Below are positions 51,653 through 59,462 of a stretch of 64,000 bases of DNA, in pieces; position 1 is the first letter of the stretch; every line of letters begins with the position of its first letter. Below the pieces are notes generated by a model. It was given only the letters and a program-made list of their open reading frames with translations, was not told the DNA's origin and made no database searches. Source of the DNA: Parabacteroides sp. PH5-46 (GTDB lineage Bacteria > Bacteroidota > Bacteroidia > Bacteroidales > Tannerellaceae); contig NZ_JARXXA010000008.1 in the NCBI RefSeq assembly GCF_029892785.1, forward strand, positions 62,001-126,000, read 5' to 3'. Both the position numbers and the translations under genes were made by a program.

Positions 51653-53281
51653 TTAATATCCCGGATTTTGTTTAAGGTTACTATTCGTAAGTAATTGTTT
51701 CTGCGGGATAGGGTAAAGGTTCAAATGTTCGCTGTTGTCTTTATCATGTGAAAACCAAGACTTGGTCGTAAAGACATTGAAGCGAACCATATCCTGACGA
51801 CGGCGCCCCTCTTGTGTGAACTCCCAACCTAGTTCGTCTAGCATGCGCCCGAATTGGATGTCGTCACCACCTTCGTGGGTAGGTGCTACCAGATCGTCGC
51901 GGCGTCCGTAATCATAGCTGCTACCCTTTTGCAGGTCGGCGGCTGTTACGGTAGCCTTGGAGGGGTTGTCTGTGAAGTTACGCTGGCGTACTTCGGTTAC
52001 CAGAGTGGCTGCATCGGCTGCATTGCCGTTGCGCAGTAAGGCTTCGGCTTTCATCAGCAGGATGTCGGCATAGCGGAACAATGGCCAGTCGTTGCTCAGG
52101 CGATTGGTGATCCCTGTGGCATATTCAAACTTACCCCAGCGTACGCCGTGTACCTCTTGCGATTCGTCGATGCTGGGTACTTCGTTGATGTAGTTCAGCG
52201 GCTGACCGCTCATGTTCCCCATGGTGCAATTGATGCTGTTGCCATTGATGTCGTACTGTTGTCCTTTGATAAAGGAAGTCTCCAGGCGTTCGTCGTCCGG
52301 ATCAAAAGAGTCGATAAACTGCGGGATGCAGCAGACACCTCCCCAGGGAGTCGCTTGGAAGTTATAAGTCGCCTGACTGGCTGGTTGCAGTGTATACATG
52401 TGGAAATCGAAGGCATTCCAATCTGTTACGTATGTTTCGTCGAATGCCAAGGCCATGATGATCTCTTTTGAGTTCTCATTGTTGGTTACGAAGACCTGGC
52501 GTTGCTCGACTTCCAGTATATAATGTCCGCTATTGATCACTTTGTCGCAAGCTTCTATACATTTTGCCCATTCGGTATGCGCTCCGTTGGAGAATACTTT
52601 GGCATTGAGATACATTTTGGCCAATAGACTGTATGCCGCCCATTTATTGAAGCGTCCGTAGTATGCTCCGCCTACTGTTTCGGTAAGGAGGTCTATATTT
52701 TCGGTAATCTCGGTGATGATAAATTCATAGACCTCCTGACGGCTGCTCTGCTCGGGTAGAAATCCGTCGGGAACGTCAAAACGAGTCACCAAAGGCACAT
52801 TGCCAAATAAGTCCACCAGAATATAATAATAAGAAGCGCGGAGCACTTTCAACTCGGCTATCACGGACGCTGCCTCATCTCCCAAGTCTATTTCTCCGGA
52901 CTCAATCTGGTAGAGGGTACGGTTACAGGCGTTGACGCCTACATAGGTACGTTCCCAAGACTGGATACAAATATCCTCTTCCGAAGTCCACTTGTGCTGA
53001 TGCATCCGCTTGTAGATGCCCCCGTCTACCCATCCGTTGGGGCGAGCCGGAAGCACATCCTGGTCGCTTGGCAACATTTGAGCGCGTGCTACGCCGTTCC
53101 ACAGTAATAATGTTTCTCTCCAGGGTACATAAGCCGATCCTAAGAGTGCAGCTATGTCTTCGCTCGTGGGGTTAAATTGATCGGCTATTATATCATGGTA
53201 GCTTCTGTCTTCCAATTCCGTACAAGAAGTGCTTGCCACTATGAGGGCAATCAAACCTACTATAATTGATTTGGTTTTCAT
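51653..53281 (-). CDS. SusD/RagB-family glycan-binding outer membrane lipoprotein
   Basis: A 542-residue surface lipoprotein that covers the SusC channel and binds the glycan. Lipobox STSC near residue 20, TPR-rich SusD fold (SEDIAALLGSAYVPWRETL, LRASYYYILVDLFGNVPL, RFNKWAAYSLLAKMYLNAKV), and the C-terminal RRRQDMVRFNVFT, then LYPIPQKQLLTNSNLKQNPGY, which is the classical SusD ending. It starts 18 bases after susC. Specific binding residues cannot be called. Confidence 0.95.
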   Translation of the reverse strand: MKTKSIIVGLIALIVASTSCTELEDRSYHDIIADQFNPTSEDIAALLGSAYVPWRETLLLWNGVARAQMLPSDQDVLPARPNGWVDGGIYKRMHQHKWTSEEDICIQSWERTYVGVNACNRTLYQIESGEIDLGDEAASVIAELKVLRASYYYILVDLFGNVPLVTRFDVPDGFLPEQSSRQEVYEFIITEITENIDLLTETVGGAYYGRFNKWAAYSLLAKMYLNAKVFSNGAHTEWAKCIEACDKVINSGHYILEVEQRQVFVTNNENSKEIIMALAFDETYVTDWNAFDFHMYTLQPASQATYNFQATPWGGVCCIPQFIDSFDPDDERLETSFIKGQQYDINGNSINCTMGNMSGQPLNYINEVPSIDESQEVHGVRWGKFEYATGITNRLSNDWPLFRYADILLMKAEALLRNGNAADAATLVTEVRQRNFTDNPSKATVTAADLQKGSSYDYGRRDDLVAPTHEGGDDIQFGRMLDELGWEFTQEGRRRQDMVRFNVFTTKSWFSHDKDNSEHLNLYPIPQKQLLTNSNLKQNPGY

Positions 53282-53299
53282 ATCTGTTTAATTAATAAG

Positions 53300-56200
53300 T
53301 TAGAAAGTTAGATTCACACCAAAAGTAAATGAACGTACATTGGGGTACTGGTCTCTATTGTCGTATCCGGGAGCTAATCCGGAACGTGATACTTCCGGAT
53401 CGGTTCCTTTGTATCCGGTAATCGTAAGTGTGTTCAGGCTCGATACATAGAAGCGACAGGTTTGCAGGTATTTGATGCCTGTATTCCGTAGCGTGTAACC
53501 TAATGTGATGTTATCGATCTTCCAATGGTCGCCGTTTTCCACATAATAACTGTTAAACTCTCCCGGAATGGAGGAGTCGAGCGGACGTTTGCCGAATACC
53601 TTGTCGGCTGCCGACTTCAGACGGTTCCAGTCTTGGCGATTGTTGTTCTCGTAGAACATGCGAGCCGAGTTGATGATCTGATAGTCGAAGGCTCCGCGCA
53701 TGGTGATGAACAAATCGAAGTTCTTATATGTAAAGCTGTTGTTCCAGCCGGCATAATACTTAGGAAGTCCGTTTCCGATTACTTTCTTGTCTTCAAAGGA
53801 GTGGGAGAAGTCGTCGTAAGCTACGGCATTGCCGTCACGATCTTCATAGACCCACTTGCCATCGTCGCTAATGTCGATCACTTTATATCCGTAGAACTGA
53901 CCAATGGGCTCGCCAACCTTTACAATATGCGACTCCACTTTGACGGGTTCTTGTATCCAACCGGTCATGATATAGTCGGTAGAGGTCTGGTAGAGCTCAT
54001 TCGATAAACTCTTCAGCTTATTGGTATTGGTGGAGAAGGTAACGGTAGAGGACCAGTTGAAATCCTTGTTGCGAACCGGTACGAAGTTCAACAACACTTC
54101 CACACCCTTGTTGCTCATCTCGCCCACATTAGCGTGTGTTCTATTGAATACGTTGGGAGGAGATGGTACAGCGTAGTCGTACAACAGACCATCGATGTTG
54201 CGCACATAATAGTCGATGCTACCACCAATGCGTCCTTTCAGGATGCTGAAGTCTAAACCGACGTTCGTTTCTTTCTTTTCTTCCCATCTCAGATTGGGAT
54301 TAGGGTTCCGCGAAGGAGATAAAGACTGTATCCATTTACCGTCGGAATAATAGTAGCTTCCGTAGCTCAATGTCGACACACCGAGGAATGAATTGCTGGG
54401 GAGACTACCCGTAACTCCGTAACCGGCACGGAACTTCAGGTCGTTGAAGATATCCTGTCCTTGCATGAATTCTTCTTCAGTAATTCTCCATCCTACGGAT
54501 ACAGAAGGGAATGTACCCCAGGGATTCTTTGTATTTACCAGCTGACTTCCTGCCTCGTGACGAAGGCTGGCCATCAAAAGATAGCGATTCTTATAAGCAT
54601 AGGACAGACGTCCGAAGAAACCGATCAGATTGCTTTCCAAACGGTAGCTGTACATGGTACCCAAGCCGTCTTTCTGTGCATTTCCCATACCGATGTTGTT
54701 ATAACTGTAGATATCGGTTGGGAAGTCATAGTTTCTCTCGTACTGATTGCTGTAATCTTTTCCCTGGTAGCTGTAACCGGCCAGGACGGAGAAGTTATGT
54801 CCGCTGATTTCTTTCTGATACTGAGCTGTCAGCTCCATTAGCTTCGTCATGTCGGTAGAGGCACCTATTGCGGCATATCCATTCCTTCCGTCGCGCAAGT
54901 TGGAGGCATGTTGTTTGGTTTCGTAATATCCTCCGTAACTGTGTTTCTTGTCGTAAGAGAAGAGAGCCTTCAATGTTAGGTCGTTGATCGGATTATAAGT
55001 GATATTTCCGGTGAAACGAGTCTGGGAAATATCCTGTTTTCCGTCTGTTTCGTACAACTGACTCATGGGGTTTTCATACTCGAAGATCCCTACGTTCTGA
55101 TACCAGGTTCCGTCTTGCTTCTTGACGGGCTCTGTTGGATTGTGTATCAGTGACTGACGGTAGATGTAGTTGTTGAAGGAACCACCATCGGCAGTGGAGG
55201 TATAATCAGTCTGGTTGCCGATGATTGCTACGTTGAGCTTCAACTTGTTGTCGAACATGTTATGGTTCACTTCAGCTCTTCCCTGGAATACATTGTAGTC
55301 GGATTTCTTGAAGATACCCTGCATAGAGCGGTAGTTGAGGTTTACAATGTAGTTTGTTTCCATGTTTCCACCTTTCAGGCTGATGTTGTGAACGTGGCTG
55401 AAAGGGGTACGTGTAATTTCGTCTAACCAATCGGTGGTGGCTCCCAGATCCCAGGCTGCGTCGCGTGTGCCATCGGCAATTTGCTGACGATAGTCGGCGG
55501 CATCACACATTTCCAGCTTTTTGGCAATCGTAGATGTGCTTATGTAGCCGCTGTATTCTACTTGGTTGATTTTATCACCTTTAGCCTTTTTTGTGGTGAT
55601 CATGATAACACCGTTCGTACCGCGTGTACCGTAGATAGCAGCAGCCGAGCCGTCTTTCAGAACGTCTATGCTTTCGATGTCTTCCGGCGCTACAGTTTTG
55701 AAGTCGCCCGGTACACCGTCTATTAAGATCAGCGGATTGGCACTGGTTCCTGCGATTGTTGTGTTACCGCGTAACAAGATTTCCGTGTCTCCGGCCGGAT
55801 TACCGTTCGGGTTGGTAATCGTCAGACCGGCTACCTGTCCCATGATCAGCTGTCCGGCATCTTTTACGGCACCTTTCAGGAAGCTCTCCTGTTTTACCGA
55901 TCCTACGGAGCTGGTAACATCGCCCTTGCGCTGCGTACCATAGCCAATCACCACTACTTCGTCGAGTCGTTGATTGTCTTCTTCCAGGGTAACGGACAGG
56001 TTGCTTTGATTGCCTACTGCCACCTCTTTGCTCTGATATCCGATATACGAAATAATAAGCACGGCACCAGGTGTAGAAGTGATGCTGAATCCTCCGTCCA
56101 TATCGGTTATCGTACCGGTGGTAGAGCCTTTCACCATTACGGTAGCTCCGATAAGGGGTTCTCCGAACTGATCAGACACAATACCCGTGATGGTACGTGT

Positions 56201-56578
56201 GTTCTGCTGGGCGATCATCGCGTTGGGAATAAGGATGATGTTCTTATTCTCTACCTTGTAGGTACAATTCGGCAGCATTTCCGACAATACGTCTTTTATC
56301 TGCTTGTTGTTTGCTTTGATGTTTACCCGGCGGTTCATATCCATACTTTCGTCGTTATAGAAGAAAGTAAATTCGCTGTTGTTCTCAATCTCTTTTAAGA
56401 CTTCCTTTACGGTGGCATTACTCATGTCGAGATTGATACGTGTACTTTGCGCATTCGTTTCAACGGCTGAAACTTTTAACAGCGCGATCGTTAGCAGTAA
56501 TACAGTGAGTCTCATAACTCGGATGTGTTTTTCGGTTAAGAAATGGCATAGTGTACCATTCCTATAAAAAAAATTCAT
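53300..56578 (-). CDS. SusC/RagA-family TonB-dependent transporter with STN domain
   Basis: A 1092-residue outer-membrane importer for glycan fragments. A signal peptide ends at VETNAQ; then comes an STN secretin/TonB short domain (about residues 45-120; LDMSNATVKEVLKEIENNS, NCTYKVENKNIILIPN), a carboxypeptidase-like regulatory domain (TITGIVSDQFGEPLIGATVM), the SusC box LDEVVVIGYGTQ, plug and a 22-strand barrel ending in FGVNLTF. The STN domain signals to FecR/ECF sigma, matching the genes upstream. The start could also be an internal ATG at 56515, but SusC proteins often have such long N-termini. Confidence 0.95.
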   Translation of the reverse strand: MNFFYRNGTLCHFLTEKHIRVMRLTVLLLTIALLKVSAVETNAQSTRINLDMSNATVKEVLKEIENNSEFTFFYNDESMDMNRRVNIKANNKQIKDVLSEMLPNCTYKVENKNIILIPNAMIAQQNTRTITGIVSDQFGEPLIGATVMVKGSTTGTITDMDGGFSITSTPGAVLIISYIGYQSKEVAVGNQSNLSVTLEEDNQRLDEVVVIGYGTQRKGDVTSSVGSVKQESFLKGAVKDAGQLIMGQVAGLTITNPNGNPAGDTEILLRGNTTIAGTSANPLILIDGVPGDFKTVAPEDIESIDVLKDGSAAAIYGTRGTNGVIMITTKKAKGDKINQVEYSGYISTSTIAKKLEMCDAADYRQQIADGTRDAAWDLGATTDWLDEITRTPFSHVHNISLKGGNMETNYIVNLNYRSMQGIFKKSDYNVFQGRAEVNHNMFDNKLKLNVAIIGNQTDYTSTADGGSFNNYIYRQSLIHNPTEPVKKQDGTWYQNVGIFEYENPMSQLYETDGKQDISQTRFTGNITYNPINDLTLKALFSYDKKHSYGGYYETKQHASNLRDGRNGYAAIGASTDMTKLMELTAQYQKEISGHNFSVLAGYSYQGKDYSNQYERNYDFPTDIYSYNNIGMGNAQKDGLGTMYSYRLESNLIGFFGRLSYAYKNRYLLMASLRHEAGSQLVNTKNPWGTFPSVSVGWRITEEEFMQGQDIFNDLKFRAGYGVTGSLPSNSFLGVSTLSYGSYYYSDGKWIQSLSPSRNPNPNLRWEEKKETNVGLDFSILKGRIGGSIDYYVRNIDGLLYDYAVPSPPNVFNRTHANVGEMSNKGVEVLLNFVPVRNKDFNWSSTVTFSTNTNKLKSLSNELYQTSTDYIMTGWIQEPVKVESHIVKVGEPIGQFYGYKVIDISDDGKWVYEDRDGNAVAYDDFSHSFEDKKVIGNGLPKYYAGWNNSFTYKNFDLFITMRGAFDYQIINSARMFYENNNRQDWNRLKSAADKVFGKRPLDSSIPGEFNSYYVENGDHWKIDNITLGYTLRNTGIKYLQTCRFYVSSLNTLTITGYKGTDPEVSRSGLAPGYDNRDQYPNVRSFTFGVNLTF

Positions 56579-56608
56579 ACTTTTACGTGGGTTTTAAATT
56601 AGTATTGT

Positions 56609-56681
56609 ATCTCATTTTTTGCAGAAAATGAGATCGTTAATTGAATCTCCGAATAGGTGGGTGTTGCAGCATCCGCCTATT
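56609..56681. promoter_or_regulatory. Two hairpins in the susC leader
   Basis: In the 150-base fecR-susC gap: a perfect 10-bp stem ATCTCATTTT/AAAATGAGAT (56609-56634) and AATAGGTGGGTG/CATCCGCCTATT (56652-56681, with G-T pairs). Neither has a T-run in the direction of susC transcription, so they may be RNA-stability or regulatory structures rather than terminators. Confidence 0.4.
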
Positions 56682-56728
56682 TTCTTTTTGCTTATCTCTT
56701 GTGTTTCATGCAGTATTGTTTTGTAGGG

Positions 56729-57751
56729 TTAATAAATCACGTACTTATTTTTAGGTATAATTTTCACATTTTCAGGGGTTATTTCATACCGGATGGGTAT
56801 GATGAGGCTCATGGCATTTAGTATTTCGTCTATGCTTTCACCTCTGATGGTGAACGACATGCGAGTTTTCTCGGCAAAAGTTTTCGGGCAATCAATCGTC
56901 AGGTTGTACCATCCCCCCATACTGATCAGGATATCGGATAAGCGGTCGTTGTCAAAGACCAGGCGTTCCTTTATCCAATCTACGTGCAGCCGGGCAGTTG
57001 TCTGAGATATGGTAGCTTTGTTACTGCTTCTGTCGTATTCAAATATCTGATCGGGTTTCAGGATAATATCTTTATTGAAGCGCTCTCCGCTCAGCTTTAC
57101 GCTTCCGTTTAGCAAGACCGTTTCAACCAGGTTTTGCGAGGGGTAGTTAGATATATCAAAGGCTGTACCCAGTACCTCTACGTCAATCAGTCCGGCCTGT
57201 ACGATAAAGGGTTTTTCTTTGTTTTCGGTTACTTCAAAATAACCTTCTCCTTCTAGTGTAACCAGGCGTTTGTCTTTTCTAAAGGTTTCCGGGTAGGTAA
57301 GTTTGCTCTCGGAGTTCAGCCATACAATGCTCCCATCGGGCAATGTGAAGCGTCCTTTGCTTCCTTTGGCAGTGATTAGTTGGTATTGTGTTACAACTTC
57401 AGTAGCAGGCGAGAAGCGGGTAGAGAACCAATATCCCATACCTAATAATACCAACAGAACGGCTGCCGCTTGATACCAGCTATTCCATTTACGTTTGGGA
57501 GATTTGGAGAGTTTATACTCCTTAAGTATCCGGCTACGCAGACGCTCCAGGGCGATTTCTATGTCGAGTTCATTTTCGGCTACAGCCTCGTAAGAAGAAA
57601 GCCAAAGATCCCGTGTGTCGGTAAAATCATTTCTGTTTTCTTCCGAATATTTGAGCCATTGAAGAAGGATAGCTTTCTCCTCCAATGTAGCCGATCCATC
57701 CAGATAATGAATGATAATGAGGTTTATATCTGTCGTATTATAATTTTCCAT
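56729..57751 (-). CDS. FecR-family anti-sigma factor
   Basis: A 340-residue inner-membrane protein with an N-terminal cytoplasmic anti-sigma part (about 1-85; YLDGSATLEEKAILLQWL), a membrane helix (AAAVLLVLLGMGYWF, near 93-110), a FecR domain (YQLITAKGSKGRFTLPDGSI, VWLNSESKLTYPETF, VTLEGEGYFEVTE) and a C-terminal DUF4974 domain. It receives the signal from SusC-STN and frees or activates the ECF sigma. It is cut off from the sigma gene by about 1.1 kb holding array B and a mobile element, instead of lying next to it. Confidence 0.94.
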   Translation of the reverse strand: MENYNTTDINLIIIHYLDGSATLEEKAILLQWLKYSEENRNDFTDTRDLWLSSYEAVAENELDIEIALERLRSRILKEYKLSKSPKRKWNSWYQAAAVLLVLLGMGYWFSTRFSPATEVVTQYQLITAKGSKGRFTLPDGSIVWLNSESKLTYPETFRKDKRLVTLEGEGYFEVTENKEKPFIVQAGLIDVEVLGTAFDISNYPSQNLVETVLLNGSVKLSGERFNKDIILKPDQIFEYDRSSNKATISQTTARLHVDWIKERLVFDNDRLSDILISMGGWYNLTIDCPKTFAEKTRMSFTIRGESIDEILNAMSLIIPIRYEITPENVKIIPKNKYVIY

Positions 57752-58088
57752 GGTACACTTATCTAATAGTAATACAAAACAAAAAGTGTTTACCCTACCT
57801 CTTATTCGATTTTTTTTGAGAAAAAGATTTCAAAAGGAGGGATGATACAGGGGTAGTTATTGTATTTTATTTCTGTTTTTTTAAGCGGAAGTCACAAAGA
57901 GGAATTCGTGATGAAAATCAGTAGATTAGATATGTCTTCAAAAAGCACCCATGCGATTTTAGAAAAGTACCCATGCGTTTCATGGATCGCATGCATGCGT
58001 TTTAGCAAAAGCATGAGTGCAATTTTGAGGGCTTATTTCTTGTTGTAAAAAATGATGTAAAAAGTATTTTATGGTGTGTAGCACCATC
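57752..58088. other. Expanded gap before fecR, left of the mobile element
   Basis: This holds array B (57945-58034) and, just before the mobile element, a small hairpin TGGTG/CACCA (near 58072-58086). No open frame of interest. Gaps between ECF sigma and fecR genes are usually short, so this gap has grown by repeat and element acquisition. Confidence 0.5.
57945..58034. repeat. Array B: four 22-bp units with CATGCG cores upstream of fecR
   Basis: Units begin ACCCATGCG (57947), ACCCATGCG (57969), ATGCATGCG (57991) and ATGAGTGCA (58013), each exactly 22 bp apart. The second halves are TTTT-rich (ATTTTAGAAAAGT, TTTTAGCAAAAGC, ATTTTGAGGGCTT). CGCATGCATGCG (57988-57999) is a perfect palindrome. 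Same spacing as arrays A and C, other core. Confidence 0.85.
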
Positions 58089-58119
58089 ATGTCAATAGGC
58101 AGGCGGCGCCAGCCCCTGC
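58089..58119 (+). repeat. Left 31-bp inverted repeat (REP-like)
   Basis: Starts ATGTCAATAGGCAGGCGG and is exactly the reverse complement of 58741-58771. Confidence 0.92.
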
Positions 58120-58223
58120 GTCCGTGTCGTTTAATATAACAATTCATTATTAGCCCCGATAGGGGGCGACATGTGCGATAATTATGTTATTTTTGCTGCG
58201 GAAAGATTTTAAAACCTATAACT

Positions 58224-58688
58224 ATGGCAAATACGTATACTCAAATTTACGTTCAACTTGTATTTACAGTTAAGAATAAGTCTTGTTTGATTAATGAATC
58301 ATTCAGGGAAGAGGTTCAAAAATATATCAACGGAATTATTGTTGGTAAAAATTGCAAGTTATATGCTATATATGCCAATCCAGATCATGTGCATATTTTG
58401 ATAAGTATCAAACCGACTACTACAATTTCAGATCTTGTACGAGATATAAAAGCCTGTTCTGCCAAATTTATTAATGAGCGACATTTTATACCCTATCGTT
58501 TTCAATGGCAGGAGGGATATGGTTCGTTTTCATATTCACAATCTCAATTAACAAATGTTGTTCATTACATACTTAATCAACCGGAACATCATCGCGAAAA
58601 AAGCTTCAAAGAAGAATATCTCCATTTTCTTGAGAAATTCCACATTGACTATGACGAACGTTATCTGTTTGATTGGATTTGTTTATGA
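58224..58688 (+). CDS. Y1 (HUH) transposase, IS200/RAYT family
   Basis: A 154-residue single-strand DNA transposase of the Y1_Tnp family. The HUH motif is NPDHVHIL (His55 and His57), the likely nucleophile is Tyr115 in VVHYILNQPEHH (Y-x3-Q pattern), and the family block FQWQEGYGSFSYSQSQL precedes it. Full length, no frameshift, so probably active. In REP-associated transposases the enzyme nicks at hairpins next to GTAG-like tetranucleotides. It is flanked by perfect inverted REP-like repeats and faces against the surrounding locus. Confidence 0.93.
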   Translation: MANTYTQIYVQLVFTVKNKSCLINESFREEVQKYINGIIVGKNCKLYAIYANPDHVHILISIKPTTTISDLVRDIKACSAKFINERHFIPYRFQWQEGYGSFSYSQSQLTNVVHYILNQPEHHREKSFKEEYLHFLEKFHIDYDERYLFDWICL

Positions 58689-58740
58689 TACCCAAATACA
58701 TATCGCTCCTTCGGAGCTAGCATGGGGGCTATGTTGAAAT

Positions 58741-58771
58741 GCAGGGGCTGGCGCCGCCTGCCTATTGACAT
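58741..58771 (-). repeat. Right 31-bp inverted repeat (REP-like)
   Basis: Reverse complement of the left end without a mismatch; followed by another small hairpin AATCGC/GCGATT (58775-58789). Confidence 0.92.
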
Positions 58772-58850
58772 ATAATCGCTATGCGATTTTATAGATAACT
58801 ATTATATATCTGTTTGGAGAGGAATTATGCAGATAATTGTCTGCAAACAA

Positions 58851-59462
58851 TTATACGCTGGATTGTAGGTAGAGGAGGAAAAGGGTGAGTAATCCTTCTT
58901 TGTGGAGGTGGTTTTTTAGTTCGTGGAGGGCTTTGGTGATTTGTTTTTCAACGGCTTTTATGCTGATGCCTAACTGTTCGGCTATTTCTTTGTTTTTGAG
59001 CTCGTAACTGCGGCTCAGGATGAAGACTTTCTTGCACTGTGGGGGGAGTGTGTTGATGAATTTGCCGATCTCTGTTTTTAATTCTTTCAGCAATAAGGAC
59101 TGTTCCTGGTTTTGCATATAGATACTTAGGTAGTCGTCCAGCAAGAGTGATTCGTTGGTGTTTTCTAGGCGTAGCTGTTCCTTTTGTGTCTGATGGCTTA
59201 GAGCATTCAAAGAGCGGTTGTAGACAGATTTAAAAAGATAAGACTTAACCACTTCAGGTTTGTCAAAGTAGATGGTATCCCGCTTCGACCATAATTCAAA
59301 GAAGACGTCCTGTACAATATCTTCTGCCACCTCTCTGTTATTCACAAAACGAAAGGCATACGCCCTGAGTGGGCGATAATGGCTTCGGAAAAGACTTTCC
59401 AAAGCCATTAGCTTATTGGTATCTTCATTTAAGGTCATATAAGGGTTGGACACTTTTTTCAA
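58851..59462 (-). CDS. ECF-type RNA polymerase sigma factor (Bacteroidetes family)
   Basis: A 203-residue sigma-70 family factor with region 2 (LFRSHYRPLRAYAFRF, EDIVQDVFFELWSKRD) and region 4 (LPPQCKKVFILSRSYELKNK, then EIAEQLGISIKAVEKQI). It drives the susC operon when FecR is triggered. The frame starts at a TTG that overlaps the GH35 stop (59459-59462); an ATG at 59438 is a credible alternative and would leave a 20-base gap. The pair GH35-sigma is thus one transcript. FecR lies 1.1 kb away past the mobile element. Confidence 0.93.
   Translation of the reverse strand: MKKVSNPYMTLNEDTNKLMALESLFRSHYRPLRAYAFRFVNNREVAEDIVQDVFFELWSKRDTIYFDKPEVVKSYLFKSVYNRSLNALSHQTQKEQLRLENTNESLLLDDYLSIYMQNQEQSLLLKELKTEIGKFINTLPPQCKKVFILSRSYELKNKEIAEQLGISIKAVEKQITKALHELKNHLHKEGLLTLFLLYLQSSV

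Larger units (their letters stand above)
58089..58771 (+). mobile_element. IS200-like / RAYT-type element with perfect 31-bp inverted ends
   Basis: The element is bounded by perfect 31-bp inverted repeats (58089-58119 and 58741-58771), each containing a GGCGCC centre and an imperfect hairpin, so they look like REP units. Inside are further small hairpins (GCCCCgataGGGGGC near 58153) and one transposase gene. True Y1 IS elements lack terminal inverted repeats but REP-RAYT units have them. It sits between the ECF sigma and fecR genes on the opposite strand to the locus. Confidence 0.88.

Noticed and set aside
58828-58845. Palindrome TGCAGA/TCTGCA after the ECF sigma gene as terminator
   Set aside because: Six-base arms only, and no T-run follows on the minus strand.
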